From assembly GCA_019638935.1 (NCBI GenBank), contig JAHBSW010000012.1, positions 1-53,247 of the forward strand: a stretch of DNA of 53,247 nucleotides, in the 5' to 3' direction. Positions 7,504-16,358 of this stretch are shown in pieces; positions within the stretch are counted from its first letter, which is position 1, and the number at the start of each line of letters is the position of its first letter. A program made the position numbers and the translations under genes. This DNA is from Cryobacterium sp. (GTDB lineage Bacteria; Actinomycetota; Actinomycetes; Actinomycetales; Microbacteriaceae). The notes below the pieces were generated by a model that was not told where the DNA came from, did not search any database, and saw nothing but the letters and a program-made list of their open reading frames with translations.

Positions 7504-9009
7504 ATGCCCTCGCCCGACCACGCCGCACCCGATCGCACGATCGGCGCCGGGCCATACCGCCGACTCGTCCTGCGCAACGCCACGGTGATCGACGGAACAG
7601 GCGCCCCTCCCTACGGCCCGGTCGACATCGTCATCGAGGATGCTCGAATCCACAGCATCTTCGTCCTCCCCCCGCTCGGCGGCCCTCGGCTGCAGCCTCA
7701 TGAACGCCCCCTCACCGGGCCGGACGGGCGAGAAGTCGACCTGGCAGGCCACTACGTTCTGCCCGGACTGATCGACGCCCACGGTCATATCGGCTGGGAG
7801 AACCACGTGCCGAACGCCCAGTACGTCTACGACCTCTGGCTGGCGAACGGCATCACCACCGTGCGAGAACCCGGATGCTTCATCAACGGGCTCGACTTCG
7901 TCGTCAGCGAAGCCCGCCGGAGCGAGGCGAACGCGATCGCGGCACCGCGCATCCACCCCTATGCCGGTTTCGGACTCGATCGGCGCGAGCCCTTCCTCAC
8001 CGCGGCAGACGCCGTCGCATGGGTGAACGAGGTCGCCGAATCCGGAGCCGAAGGACTCAAACTCTGGGGCTACACAGCAGAGATCTACGAGGCGACCCTG
8101 CGCGAGGCATCCCGGCTCGGGCTGGGTTCGATGTGTCATCACCAGCAGAGCTATGTGGCTCAGGTCAACGCCCTGGATTCCGCTCGGCTGGGCCTGGGAA
8201 GCATCGAGCACTTCTACGGCATCCCCGAAGCCCTCTTCGCCGATCGACGCCTCCAGGCGTTCTCGCTCGACTACAACTATCAGCACGAGTTCCGCCGATT
8301 CGCCGACGCGGGCGACCTCTGGCGCCAGGCTGCTTCGCCCGGAACGCCGAAGTACGAGGCCGTGCTCACGGAACTGCTGCAGACGGGCGTCACACTCGAC
8401 CCCACTTTCGGGGTCTACGTCGGCCTGCGCGATGCCGAGAGGGTGCAGTCGAGCTATTGGCATCGTGAGTACACCTCCCCGACGCTGTGGGACTACTGGC
8501 AGCCGCACTCCGGCGCCCACGGCTCGTTCTTCGACGAGTGGGGAACGGAGCAGGAGACCGCGTGGCGCGGCAACTTCACCCTCTGGATGGCCTTCGTCAA
8601 GGATTTCCATGACCGCGGCGGGCGTGTCACCGTGGGGACCGATCCCGGCTCGATCTTCACGCTCTTCGGGTTCGCATTCGCTCAGGAGCTGGAACTGCTG
8701 CGGGAGGCGGGACTGCAGCCTCTCGAGATCGTTCACGCGGCCACTCTCGCCGGCGCCGAGCTGCTCGGCGTCGCCGAGGAGACCGGGAGCGTGGAGCCGG
8801 GAAAGCTGGCGGACCTCATCGTCCTGCCCGCCAACCCCCTGTCGAACATGAAGGTCTTCTACGCCTCGCACCCCTCTCTCGAGTCCACGGGAGAGAGACT
8901 GACGATCAAGGACGGGATCATCTACGACTCCCGCGCCCTGCTCGATCGTGTGCGCGCGAGCGTTCGAGACGAACGCGACACCCGCGGCGCTCCTCCGACC
9001 TCGAGCTAG
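7504..9009 (+). CDS. Amidohydrolase family protein
   Basis: A protein of 501 residues of the amidohydrolase superfamily. The N-terminal beta-sandwich (VLRNATVIDGTGAPPYGPVDIVIE) is followed by LPGLIDAHGHIGW with the HxH metal motif, a possible bridging lysine in GAEGLKLWGY, His in MCHHQQS, His in GSIEHFYG, and the terminal Asp in VTVGTDPGSIF. The C-terminal ETGSVEPGKLADLIVL is a family hallmark. It acts on C-N bonds of amides, ureas or cyclic amides. It is divergent from the five-gene operon and shares a promoter motif with the left divergent pair. It resembles the partial amidohydrolase at 1-606 in family but is not a recent duplicate. The substrate is unknown. Confidence 0.9.
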   Translation: MPSPDHAAPDRTIGAGPYRRLVLRNATVIDGTGAPPYGPVDIVIEDARIHSIFVLPPLGGPRLQPHERPLTGPDGREVDLAGHYVLPGLIDAHGHIGWENHVPNAQYVYDLWLANGITTVREPGCFINGLDFVVSEARRSEANAIAAPRIHPYAGFGLDRREPFLTAADAVAWVNEVAESGAEGLKLWGYTAEIYEATLREASRLGLGSMCHHQQSYVAQVNALDSARLGLGSIEHFYGIPEALFADRRLQAFSLDYNYQHEFRRFADAGDLWRQAASPGTPKYEAVLTELLQTGVTLDPTFGVYVGLRDAERVQSSYWHREYTSPTLWDYWQPHSGAHGSFFDEWGTEQETAWRGNFTLWMAFVKDFHDRGGRVTVGTDPGSIFTLFGFAFAQELELLREAGLQPLEIVHAATLAGAELLGVAEETGSVEPGKLADLIVLPANPLSNMKVFYASHPSLESTGERLTIKDGIIYDSRALLDRVRASVRDERDTRGAPPTSS

Positions 9010-9138
9010 CCGGCGTTCACCGCGCAGGATTTCGCCCGCGGTACCGGCCCGCGTCATTCGGCTAGCGACTAGTCTGGACTGCGGCGCCGAACTCGCCACG
9101 AGCGAGCGGTGTGTCGATTACACCACGGAGGAATACCA

Positions 9139-11697
9139 GTGCCCGGAGACAATCTCACCCGCCTCGAAGCCCAGGAGCGCAAGGCGCTCGTCGAGGTCGA
9201 CAGCTACGATGTCACGCTCGACCTCACGACCGGGCCTGAGGTGTTCCGCAGCACGACCGTCGTGACCTTCACCGCGAAAGCGGGATCGTCGACCTTCCTC
9301 GACGCCATCACGCACTCAGTGCACTCCATCGACCTCAACGGCACCGCCGTCGACACCGCTGCCGCCGACGGCCAGCGCATCCAGGTCGACGGGCTCGCCG
9401 CCGACAACGTGCTCACGATCGTCGCCGACATGGCCTACACGAACACGGGTGAAGGCCTGCACCGCTTCGTCGACCCCGTCGACGACGAGGTCTACCTCTA
9501 CTCGCAGTTCGAGGTGCCCGACTCGCGCCGCGTCTACCCCGTGTTCGAGCAGCCCGACCTCAAGGCGACCTTCCGCTTCACGGTCACCGCGCCCGCCGCG
9601 TGGGAGGTTGTCAGCAACCAGCCCGTCGAATCGCGCACCCCCACTCCTTCGACAGGCTCAGGACAAGCGACTGACACCGCCACCTGGGTGTTCAAGGCCA
9701 CGCCGCGCATCTCCTCCTACATCACGGCGATCGTCGCCGGCCCCTACGCGAAGGTCGAGAGCGAGCTCACGAGTCGCGACGGCCGCAGCATCCCGCTCGG
9801 CATCTACTCGCGCAAGTCGCTCAGCCAGTACCTCGACGCCGACTACATCTTCGACATCACCCGAAAGGGCTTCGCCTACTTCGAGGAGAAGTTCGACTAC
9901 GCCTACCCCTTCGAGAAGTACGACCAGCTCTTCGTGCCCGAGTTCAACGCCGGCGCCATGGAGAACGCGGGCGCGGTCACCTTCACCGAGACCTACGTGT
10001 TCCGCTCCAAGGTGACGGATGCCATCAAGGAACGCCGCGTCGTCACCATCCTGCACGAGCTCGCCCACATGTGGTTCGGCGACCTCGTCACCATGAAGTG
10101 GTGGAATGACCTCTGGCTCAACGAGTCCTTCGCCGAGTGGGCCTCCACGATCGCCACCGCCGAGGCCACCGAGTGGCACGAGGCGTGGACGACCTTCCAG
10201 GCCATGGAGAAGAGCTGGGCCTACCGCCAGGACCAACTCCCCTCGACGCACCCGGTCGTCGCGACGATCAACGACCTCGAGGATGTGCAGGTCAACTTCG
10301 ACGGGATCACCTACGCCAAGGGCGGCTCCGTGCTCAAGCAGCTCGTGGCCTGGGTGGGTCGTGACGCGTTCTTCGGCGGCGTCGCCGCCTATCTCAAGAA
10401 GCACGCCTGGAACAACGCCGAGCTCGCCGACCTGCTCGGCGAGCTCGAGCAGACGAGTGGTCGCGAGCTCGCATCGTGGTCGAAAGTGTGGCTCGAGACG
10501 GCGGGCGTGAACACCCTGCGCCCCTCGTTCGAGGTGGATGCCGACGGCACCTTCTCGAGTTTCGCCGTGCTGCAGAGTGCCCACCCTGACTACCCCACCA
10601 TCCGACCGCACCGACTCGCGATCGGACTCTACAACCTCGATGGTGGCGCGCTCGTGCGCACCCACCGCGTCGAACTCGACGTCGACGGCGAGCGCACCGA
10701 GGTCGCCGAACTCGTCGGCCAGGCGAAGCCCGACCTCGTGCTCGTCAACGACGACGACCTCGCCTATGCGAAGATCCGCCTCGATGACGACTCGTTCGCG
10801 GTCGCGATCAAGCACCTGGGCGACATCGAGAACCCGCTCGCCCGCGCGCTCGTCTGGGGTTCGGTGTGGGACTCGACCCGCGACGCCGAATCCGCCGCCA
10901 GCGACTACGTGGAGCTCGTGCTCCGCAACATCGGCCGCGAGACCGAGAGCACGACGATCCGCCTCACGCTCACGCAGCTGCTGCAGACGGCTCGCCAGTA
11001 CGTCAATCCGAACAACCGTGCGAAGACCATCGAGTACATCGGTTCCTCGCTGTGGGAGCTCGCCAAGCTCGCGGAGGCGGGTTCGGATGCTCAGTTCCAG
11101 TTCGTGAAGTTCTTCGCCAACATCGCCTCCGTGGGCGATCACGTGAGTGCCCTGCGCGGGCTGCTCGACGGCACGGTCGTGCTCGACGGGCTCACCGTCG
11201 ACACCGACCTCGCCTGGGAGCTGCTCGAGGGTCTTGTGCTGAACGGCGCGGCGACTCCCGCAGACATCGATGAGGCCCTCGCCAAGGACAACACGGCGAA
11301 CGGGCAGCAGGCTGCGGCACGAGCACGAGCGACCTTCCCCACCGCTGACGCCAAGCTTGCGGCCTTCTCGTCGATCGTCGATGACTCGTCGGCTCCCAAT
11401 GCGATCGTGCGCAACACGGCGCTGGGATACCAGCACGTCAACGACCCGTCGAGCCTCGAGCCGCTCGTCGCGAAGTACTTCGCGAGCCTCGGGTCGATCT
11501 GGGAGAACCGCAGCTACCACATCGCCGAGACGCTCATCGTGGGCCTCTACCCCGCACCGCTCGCCTCACAGGGACTCGTGGATGCGACCAAGGCCTGGCT
11601 CGACTCCAACCCGGACGTGCCGGCACTGCGTCGCCTCGTGATCGAGAACCTCGCCGGAGTCGAGCGCGCTCTCGCGGCGCAGAGCAAAGACAGCTAG
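9139..11697 (+). CDS. pepN: Aminopeptidase N (M1 family)
   Basis: A cytosolic zinc aminopeptidase of about 852 residues that removes N-terminal amino acids from peptides. It shows the exopeptidase motif GAMENAGAVTFTE near residue 270 and the zinc site HELAHMWFGD with the distal Glu in WLNESFAEW (HEXXH-18-E). The C-terminal ERAP1-like helical region completes the usual length. GTG 9139 follows GGAGGAA (9127-9133) by 5 nt. An unusual linker near residue 170 (TPSTGSGQA) is encoded by a sequence resembling a dispersed genomic repeat. The gene converges on the DUF1028 gene, and the two stop codons overlap through CTAG at 11694-11697. Confidence 0.97.
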   Translation: MPGDNLTRLEAQERKALVEVDSYDVTLDLTTGPEVFRSTTVVTFTAKAGSSTFLDAITHSVHSIDLNGTAVDTAAADGQRIQVDGLAADNVLTIVADMAYTNTGEGLHRFVDPVDDEVYLYSQFEVPDSRRVYPVFEQPDLKATFRFTVTAPAAWEVVSNQPVESRTPTPSTGSGQATDTATWVFKATPRISSYITAIVAGPYAKVESELTSRDGRSIPLGIYSRKSLSQYLDADYIFDITRKGFAYFEEKFDYAYPFEKYDQLFVPEFNAGAMENAGAVTFTETYVFRSKVTDAIKERRVVTILHELAHMWFGDLVTMKWWNDLWLNESFAEWASTIATAEATEWHEAWTTFQAMEKSWAYRQDQLPSTHPVVATINDLEDVQVNFDGITYAKGGSVLKQLVAWVGRDAFFGGVAAYLKKHAWNNAELADLLGELEQTSGRELASWSKVWLETAGVNTLRPSFEVDADGTFSSFAVLQSAHPDYPTIRPHRLAIGLYNLDGGALVRTHRVELDVDGERTEVAELVGQAKPDLVLVNDDDLAYAKIRLDDDSFAVAIKHLGDIENPLARALVWGSVWDSTRDAESAASDYVELVLRNIGRETESTTIRLTLTQLLQTARQYVNPNNRAKTIEYIGSSLWELAKLAEAGSDAQFQFVKFFANIASVGDHVSALRGLLDGTVVLDGLTVDTDLAWELLEGLVLNGAATPADIDEALAKDNTANGQQAAARARATFPTADAKLAAFSSIVDDSSAPNAIVRNTALGYQHVNDPSSLEPLVAKYFASLGSIWENRSYHIAETLIVGLYPAPLASQGLVDATKAWLDSNPDVPALRRLVIENLAGVERALAAQSKDS
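9644..9669 (+). repeat. CTTCGACAGGCTCAGGA-type dispersed repeat inside pepN
   Basis: The 26-bp stretch CTCCTTCGACAGGCTCAGGA + CAAGCG resembles the CCTGAGCCTGTCGAAGG-type sequence that I recall as widely dispersed, usually between genes, in GC-rich bacteria. Here it is in frame in pepN and encodes part of TPSTGSGQAT, a low-complexity linker between two conserved segments. Its status as a repeat rests on memory, since no second copy is in the window. Confidence 0.4.
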
Positions 11698-12332
11698 GCC
11701 CGCGGAACCCACAGGTCGAGCAGGCGGCGCAGCTCCGGCACCGGATCGGGGTGATCGTCCACGCGGAGATCGATGACCAGGGACTCCGGTTCGCCCTCCG
11801 CCCACTGGGAGCGGCCGACCAGGAGCACCGCGCTCTGACGTCCACGCTGGTCGCCACCGGCATCCTGACCCGCCTGAAGCACCCCGATCAGGCGCTCACC
11901 GAACTGGCGGACATCCTCCGTCGCGGGCACGACCGAGAGTTTCGCCGCCATCGCGTCGAGCACCTCGGGGCCGACCAGAATGTTGCCCTGAACGCTGAAG
12001 CCCGCGGCGGAGATCGCCCCGTGCCACTCCGCGGTCTCGGCACCGGTGAAGACGGCTGCACTGCCCCGGCCATCCATCACGGCCACCTGACGGCCCGCGG
12101 AACCCTCATCGAGCAGCGGCACGGTCGCGATCGCCTGCTCGACGGACTCGCCACGACGCAAGGCCCTGATCATCTCGAACCGCAACTGCGGATTCGTGAA
12201 AGCCTGACTCCAGACGGCGCCGACACCCGGGACCACCATGGGCGCCGCGCTGCCGATCGCGAGGAACCTGGTCGACCCGGCCGCGGCCATAAAGGAACCG
12301 TCGGCAGACAGGGCGAGAAGCGAGAAGGTCAT
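11694..12332 (-). CDS. DUF1028 domain-containing protein
   Basis: A protein of 212 residues matching DUF1028, an Ntn-hydrolase-like family of unknown reaction. The N-terminus MTFSLLALSADGSFMAAAGS and the following RFLAIGSAAPMVVPGVGAVWSQAFTNP are the typical first block. LDEGSAGRQVAVMDGRGSAAVFTGAET and GFSVQGNILVGPEVLDAM are the typical second block. Family members are often next to peptidases or amidohydrolases, but substrates are not known to me. Its ATG overlaps the stop of the GNAT gene by 4 bp, so the two are co-translated. The DUF1028 gene is second in this two-gene operon. Confidence 0.85.
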   Translation of the reverse strand: MTFSLLALSADGSFMAAAGSTRFLAIGSAAPMVVPGVGAVWSQAFTNPQLRFEMIRALRRGESVEQAIATVPLLDEGSAGRQVAVMDGRGSAAVFTGAETAEWHGAISAAGFSVQGNILVGPEVLDAMAAKLSVVPATEDVRQFGERLIGVLQAGQDAGGDQRGRQSAVLLVGRSQWAEGEPESLVIDLRVDDHPDPVPELRRLLDLWVPRA

Positions 12333-12832
12333 GCGCGTGCCACCGTCCGCGCCAGCAGCGCCACCTCGTAGGCCCCACCCTTGGTGACGAGTTCGCCGAC
12401 CCTCTCGAAACCGAGCCGCTCGTGAAAGCGCATCGACCCCGGGTTCGGTGGCATCGTGTTGACCTCGCAGGTCACCTCCGCACGCCCCTGCTCCGCCGCG
12501 ACGCGGAAGAGCTCCCGGTAGAGCGCGTCGCCGATTCCCTCGCCGCGGCGCCCCTCGGCGATCGCGATCCGGTCGATGTAGAGAAAATCGGGGCCGCGTT
12601 CGGAGAACCAGCGGTAGTTCTCGCTCTCGTAGTCCGCACCTGGCGCCATGACGAGGAGAAAGCCGAGCACGGCTGCGTCGTCGGAATCGTCGACGGCGAC
12701 GAGCGACAACTCGGAGAGCTCGACGAGCCGGGCGACCTCGTCGGCATCCGCCGGTGTGACGCCCGGCACACCCGCCCCGTTGATAGCCGAAACCTGACCG
12801 ATGTCCACCGATTCGAGTGGGCGGATGCGCAT
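12329..12832 (-). CDS. GNAT family N-acetyltransferase
   Basis: A protein of 167 residues with the acetyl-CoA-binding core of GNAT enzymes: FLYIDRIAIAEGRRGEGIGDALY (motif A, with the R/Q-x-x-G-x-G/A pattern as RRGEGIG) and GSMRFHERLGFERVGEL (motif B). Such enzymes acetylate amines on small molecules or proteins, and the substrate is not predictable here. ATG 12832 follows AAGGAG at 6-7 nt, and the extension to 12898 lacks support. It is coupled to the DUF1028 gene by a 4-bp overlap and is divergent from mscS. Confidence 0.88.
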   Translation of the reverse strand: MRIRPLESVDIGQVSAINGAGVPGVTPADADEVARLVELSELSLVAVDDSDDAAVLGFLLVMAPGADYESENYRWFSERGPDFLYIDRIAIAEGRRGEGIGDALYRELFRVAAEQGRAEVTCEVNTMPPNPGSMRFHERLGFERVGELVTKGGAYEVALLARTVARA

Positions 12833-12918
12833 GCTTGGCTCCTTGCGTAGACGGTTGGGGATCGAAGTGGGGGGTGCGCCAGCTGAGCGCGAACCCAACC
12901 TACAGAAATGACGACGGC

Positions 12919-12924
12919 TAGACT
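12919..12924 (+). promoter_or_regulatory. -10 box TAGACT upstream of mscS
   Basis: TAGACT lies 9 nt before the ATG at 12934, so the mRNA leader is very short or absent. It is one of several TAnnnT boxes close to start codons in this window. An AGGGG stretch in the gap could still act as a weak ribosome-binding site. Confidence 0.45.
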
Positions 12925-12933
12925 ACAGGGGCT

Positions 12934-13881
12934 ATGGGCGACACTGACTGGACTGCCGTGTGGGCCGACGTGATGGAGTTCCTTGCGGCGTGGCGCGTGC
13001 CCGCGACGGTGGTCGGAATCATCCTCGGTGCGATCGTCGCGCGCTGGGTGCTCCAGTTTCTCGTGCGTCGCATCGTGCACCGCGTCGTGACCGGCGTCAA
13101 GAAGTCCCAGGGCGTCGAGTTCACGCAGGAGCTCAACGCCTCACCCCTCCATGCCGTGCGCGTCGTGCAGCGCACCCGCACGCTCGGAAACGTCTTCGGC
13201 AACCTCATCACCGCCGTGATCGTCATGGTCGCATTCCTCGTCATCATCAACGTCACGATCCCCAACGTCACGGGAGCCTTCGCCCTCATCACCGCCGCCG
13301 TCGGCGCAGGGCTCGGTTTCGGAGCGCAGAGCCTCATCAAAGACATCCTCAACGGCCTTTTCATGGTGGCGGAGGACCAGTTCGGGGTGGGCGACATCAT
13401 CGACGTGGGCGAGGCGTCCGGGGTCGTCGAATCGGTGGGGATTCGGGTGACGAGCATCCGCAGCGTCGACGGCACCCTGTGGTGGGTGCGCAACGGCGAG
13501 ATCCTGCGGGTCGGCAACATGTCACAGGGCTGGGCGCGCGCCGTGATCGACCTGCCCGTGCCCTACGCGGCCAACCTCGACGACGTGACCGCGACCGTTC
13601 TCGAGACCGCGACCGCCATGTCGGAGAGCGGCGAGTGGCGCCGCAAGATCATGGCCAAGCCCGAGATCTGGGGTGTCGAGTCGATCAGTGCTGAGGCCAC
13701 CGTGCTGCGGCTCGTCGTGAAGACGCGGCCGTCGGAGCAGTGGGGCGTGGCCCGTGAGCTGCGGGCACGGTTGAAGTCGGCGCTCGATGCGAGCGGTGTG
13801 AGCATCCCGTCGCTCAAGCGCATAGTCATGGACCCGGCGGGCAACAGCGCCGCCAACGGCGGCACCCCCAAGGAGAAGTAG
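12934..13881 (+). CDS. Small-conductance mechanosensitive channel family protein (MscS)
   Basis: A protein of 315 residues with three membrane segments: VPATVVGIILGAIVARWVL, FGNLITAVIVMVAFLVIIN, and the pore-lining TM3 FALITAAVGAGLGFGAQSLI followed by the glycine/alanine-rich hinge. The MscS signature IKDILNGLFMVAEDQFGVGDII and the cytoplasmic beta domain (GTLWWVRNGEILRVGNMSQ) follow. MscS channels release solutes on hypo-osmotic shock. The stop codon overlaps the GTG of the hemoglobin gene by 1 bp, indicating co-translation. The N-terminus is short, as in the basic MscS type. Confidence 0.92.
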   Translation: MGDTDWTAVWADVMEFLAAWRVPATVVGIILGAIVARWVLQFLVRRIVHRVVTGVKKSQGVEFTQELNASPLHAVRVVQRTRTLGNVFGNLITAVIVMVAFLVIINVTIPNVTGAFALITAAVGAGLGFGAQSLIKDILNGLFMVAEDQFGVGDIIDVGEASGVVESVGIRVTSIRSVDGTLWWVRNGEILRVGNMSQGWARAVIDLPVPYAANLDDVTATVLETATAMSESGEWRRKIMAKPEIWGVESISAEATVLRLVVKTRPSEQWGVARELRARLKSALDASGVSIPSLKRIVMDPAGNSAANGGTPKEK

Positions 13882-14309
13882 TGGCGGAAGATCGATTGAC
13901 CCTGCGGATGTCGGAGGGCGGCCCCGTGGCGGGCGGCAGCCTGTTCGACGAGATCGGCGGCTCCGCAACCTTCGACCTGCTCGTCACGCGCTTCTACGAG
14001 GGCGTGCAGACCGACGAGGTGCTGTGGCCGATGTACCCGCAGCATGACCTCGAGGGCGCCATCCACCGGCTGTCGACCTTCCTGCAGCAGTACTGGGGCG
14101 GCCCGCACACCTACGGCGAGGAGCGCGGCCACCCGCGCCTGCGCATGCGCCACGCGGCGTTCAAGGTCAACCCGGATGCACGCGACCGCTGGTTGCACCA
14201 CATGCGCGCCGCGGTCGACTCGCTCGAGCTGCCCGAGCTGCAGCGTGTGACCCTGTGGGACTACCTCGACCGGGCCGCACACTCGCTCGTCAACACGTTC
14301 GAGGAGTAG
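13881..14309 (+). CDS. Truncated hemoglobin, group II (HbO type)
   Basis: A protein of 142 residues. It shows Tyr B10 (RFYEG, Y39), the proximal His F8 in RMRHAAFKV (H91), and Trp G8 in RDRWLHHM (W104), a set diagnostic of group II truncated hemoglobins such as mycobacterial GlbO. The globin binds O2/NO and is linked to respiration or oxidative/nitrosative protection. GTG 13881 overlaps the mscS stop by 1 bp and uses GGAG inside the end of mscS as ribosome-binding site. An mscS-globin pairing has no obvious functional explanation and may only reflect gene packing. Confidence 0.93.
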   Translation: MAEDRLTLRMSEGGPVAGGSLFDEIGGSATFDLLVTRFYEGVQTDEVLWPMYPQHDLEGAIHRLSTFLQQYWGGPHTYGEERGHPRLRMRHAAFKVNPDARDRWLHHMRAAVDSLELPELQRVTLWDYLDRAAHSLVNTFEE

Positions 14310-14310
14310 C

Positions 14311-15447
14311 TCAGACGCTGACGACTCGGTGCACGAGCGGAACCCCCGGGCGGTAGGCGAGGTGCACGTAGCTCGGGGCATCCAGCATCACCGCGTCACC
14401 GCGCTGGCCGACCGCGAGGCCGCCGACGTCATCGCGACGCAGGGCCGCCGCTCCCCCGGCCGTCGCGGCCCACAGCGCCTCCGCGGGCGTGAAGCCCATG
14501 TCGCGCACGGCGACCGCGATGCAGAACGGCATCGAGCTCGTGAAGCTCGAGCCCGGGTTGCAGTCGCAGGCGAGCGCGACGGTGACGCCCGCGTCGATGA
14601 GGCGACGAGCATCCGGGTACGGCTGCCGCGTGGAGAACTCGACCCCGGGCAGCAGCGTGGCAACCGTCGCCGAGTTCACGAGCGCGTCGACGTCGTCGTC
14701 GGTGAGGAAGGTGCAGTGGTCGACGGATGCCGCACCTAGTTCCACGGCGAGCTGCACAGCCCCCGAGGGGCCGAGTTGTGCCCCGTGCATGCGTGCCTGC
14801 AGCCCGCGGGCCTGGCCGGCGGTGAGGATGGCACGCGCCTGGTCCTCGTCGAAGGCGCCGCGGTCGCAGAACACGTCGATCCACTTCGCGTGCGGCGCGC
14901 ACGCCTCGAGCATGTCGCCCGTGACGAGGCCGACATAGCCCGCGGGGTCGTCGGCGAACTCCTCGGGAACGACGTGGGCGCCGAGGTAGGTCGTCTCGGT
15001 GGTGAGGGTCTTGGCGATGCGCAGGGCACGTTCCTCGTCGACCGTGGTGAGCCCATAGCCGCTCTTGATCTCCACGGTCGTCGTGCCCTGGGCACGCATC
15101 TCGGCGACGAGGCGGCTCGCGCCCGCGAGCAGCTCTTCGTCCGATGCCTCGCGAGTGAGGCGCACCGTGCGACGGATGCCGCCAGCGGCATACTTCTCGC
15201 CGCGCATGCGATGCTCGAACTCGTCGGAGCGGTCACCCGCGAACACCACGTGGCTGTGGCTGTCGACGAAGCCGGGGATGACACAGCGCCCCTCGGCATC
15301 GATGCGCTCGTCCGCTGTCGGAGCATCGGCTGCCGTCCCGACCCACGCGACGATGCCGCCGTCGATCACAAGCGCCGCGTCGGTGCGCTCGGGCTGTTCG
15401 GGCTCGTTCGTGACGAGCAGCCCGATGTTGTCGAGGAGCAGGCTCAT
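14311..15447 (-). CDS. hutI: Imidazolonepropionase
   Basis: An amidohydrolase of 378 residues that opens imidazolone-5-propionate to N-formimidoyl-L-glutamate, step 3 of histidine degradation. The metal site HxH is at residues 64-66 ([13 protein letters not shown]), followed by the HutI-specific [40 protein letters not shown] and [14 protein letters not shown] 15447 overlaps the hutG stop by 4 bp. It is the last gene of the hutHUGI operon. The convergent globin gene ends 1 bp away, leaving no space for a terminator. Confidence 0.96.
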   Translation of the reverse strand: MSLLLDNIGLLVTNEPEQPERTDAALVIDGGIVAWVGTAADAPTADERIDAEGRCVIPGFVDSHSHVVFAGDRSDEFEHRMRGEKYAAGGIRRTVRLTREASDEELLAGASRLVAEMRAQGTTTVEIKSGYGLTTVDEERALRIAKTLTTETTYLGAHVVPEEFADDPAGYVGLVTGDMLEACAPHAKWIDVFCDRGAFDEDQARAILTAGQARGLQARMHGAQLGPSGAVQLAVELGAASVDHCTFLTDDDVDALVNSATVATLLPGVEFSTRQPYPDARRLIDAGVTVALACDCNPGSSFTSSMPFCIAVAVRDMGFTPAEALWAATAGGAAALRRDDVGGLAVGQRGDAVMLDAPSYVHLAYRPGVPLVHRVVSV

Positions 15448-16358
15448 GTCGCACTCGCGCCCAGTCGATGACGCACGCCCGCGGTCGCCTCGAGCACGCA
15501 GAGCGCGACGAGTCGCACGGTGCGGGCGTCCGCGGTGTCGGCGGTCGCGTCGACCTCGGTGAGGTCGATCGATTCGACCTGTCGGTGCTCGCCCGCGATG
15601 CGCGCGGCGGTGCGCAGCTCGAACGCGGAGATGCCGCCGGGCACGCTCGCCGGGCACGCCGGCGCAACCGAGCGGTCGCAGACATCGACGTCGAGGTCGA
15701 CGTGAATCGGCCCACCGGCTGCACCTGCGATCTCGAGTGCCTCAGCCATGCAATCGGCGATCGGGCGCCTCGCGAGCTCGTCGCGCAGGATGACCGTGAT
15801 CCCGAAGTCGCGTGCCCTCGCCGCATACTCGGCCGAGTTCGCGAAGTCGGAGATGCCGACCTGCACGACGCGCGTGCCGTCCAGCCCGGCCTCGATCAAC
15901 CGGCGTACCGGCGAGCCGTTGGAGACACCGTCGCGCAGGTCGTAGTGGGCGTCGAGCGTCACGAGCCCCGCCGTGCCGATGCGTGCCCCCCAGCGACCGA
16001 GCGCCGTGGACACCGTCGCCGCATTGTCGCCGCCCAGCGCGATGAGCAGCTCGGCGTCGACTGCCGCGATGCGCTCGATCGCTCCCTGCTCGTCACCGTC
16101 GGGGTCGACGAGGTTTCCGCAGTCGGCGAAGGTCAGCTCGCGGCCGCCGCTGTGGGTGAACTCGCTGTACCTCGGAAGCATGGCGCGCACGGCATCCGGA
16201 GTCTCGTGCGCGTTCGTCGCCGAGATCGAGGTGCGGTGCGTCGGCACCCCGACGAGGGCGACATCCACGTGCCCCGAGGGCGCTGGCCAGCCACCCGCCC
16301 GCGGCCAGAGCGGATCGCTCGGCAACGACGCGGTCGGTGACCCGGCACTCGCGTTCAT
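15444..16358 (-). CDS. hutG: Formimidoylglutamase, arginase/ureohydrolase family
   Basis: A ureohydrolase-fold protein of 304 residues. The manganese-site motifs are LGGDNA (residues ~109-113), LDAHYD (135-140) and DVDVCD (223-228). The first motif has Asn112 where arginase and agmatinase have His (GGDHS), a substitution that may belong to this hutG subgroup. By position it converts formimidoylglutamate to glutamate and formamide, the last hut step. It overlaps hutU upstream and hutI downstream by 4 bp each. Agmatinase is the alternative by sequence alone, but the operon makes HutG much more likely. Confidence 0.88.
   Translation of the reverse strand: MNASAGSPTASLPSDPLWPRAGGWPAPSGHVDVALVGVPTHRTSISATNAHETPDAVRAMLPRYSEFTHSGGRELTFADCGNLVDPDGDEQGAIERIAAVDAELLIALGGDNAATVSTALGRWGARIGTAGLVTLDAHYDLRDGVSNGSPVRRLIEAGLDGTRVVQVGISDFANSAEYAARARDFGITVILRDELARRPIADCMAEALEIAGAAGGPIHVDLDVDVCDRSVAPACPASVPGGISAFELRTAARIAGEHRQVESIDLTEVDATADTADARTVRLVALCVLEATAGVRHRLGASAT

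Noticed and set aside
1-9009. A standard Rut pyrimidine operon
   Set aside because: The RutA, RutB and RutC families are represented, but RutD/E/F/G homologues are absent, and M24, PLP and amidohydrolase genes are added. Calling it rut would overstate the evidence.
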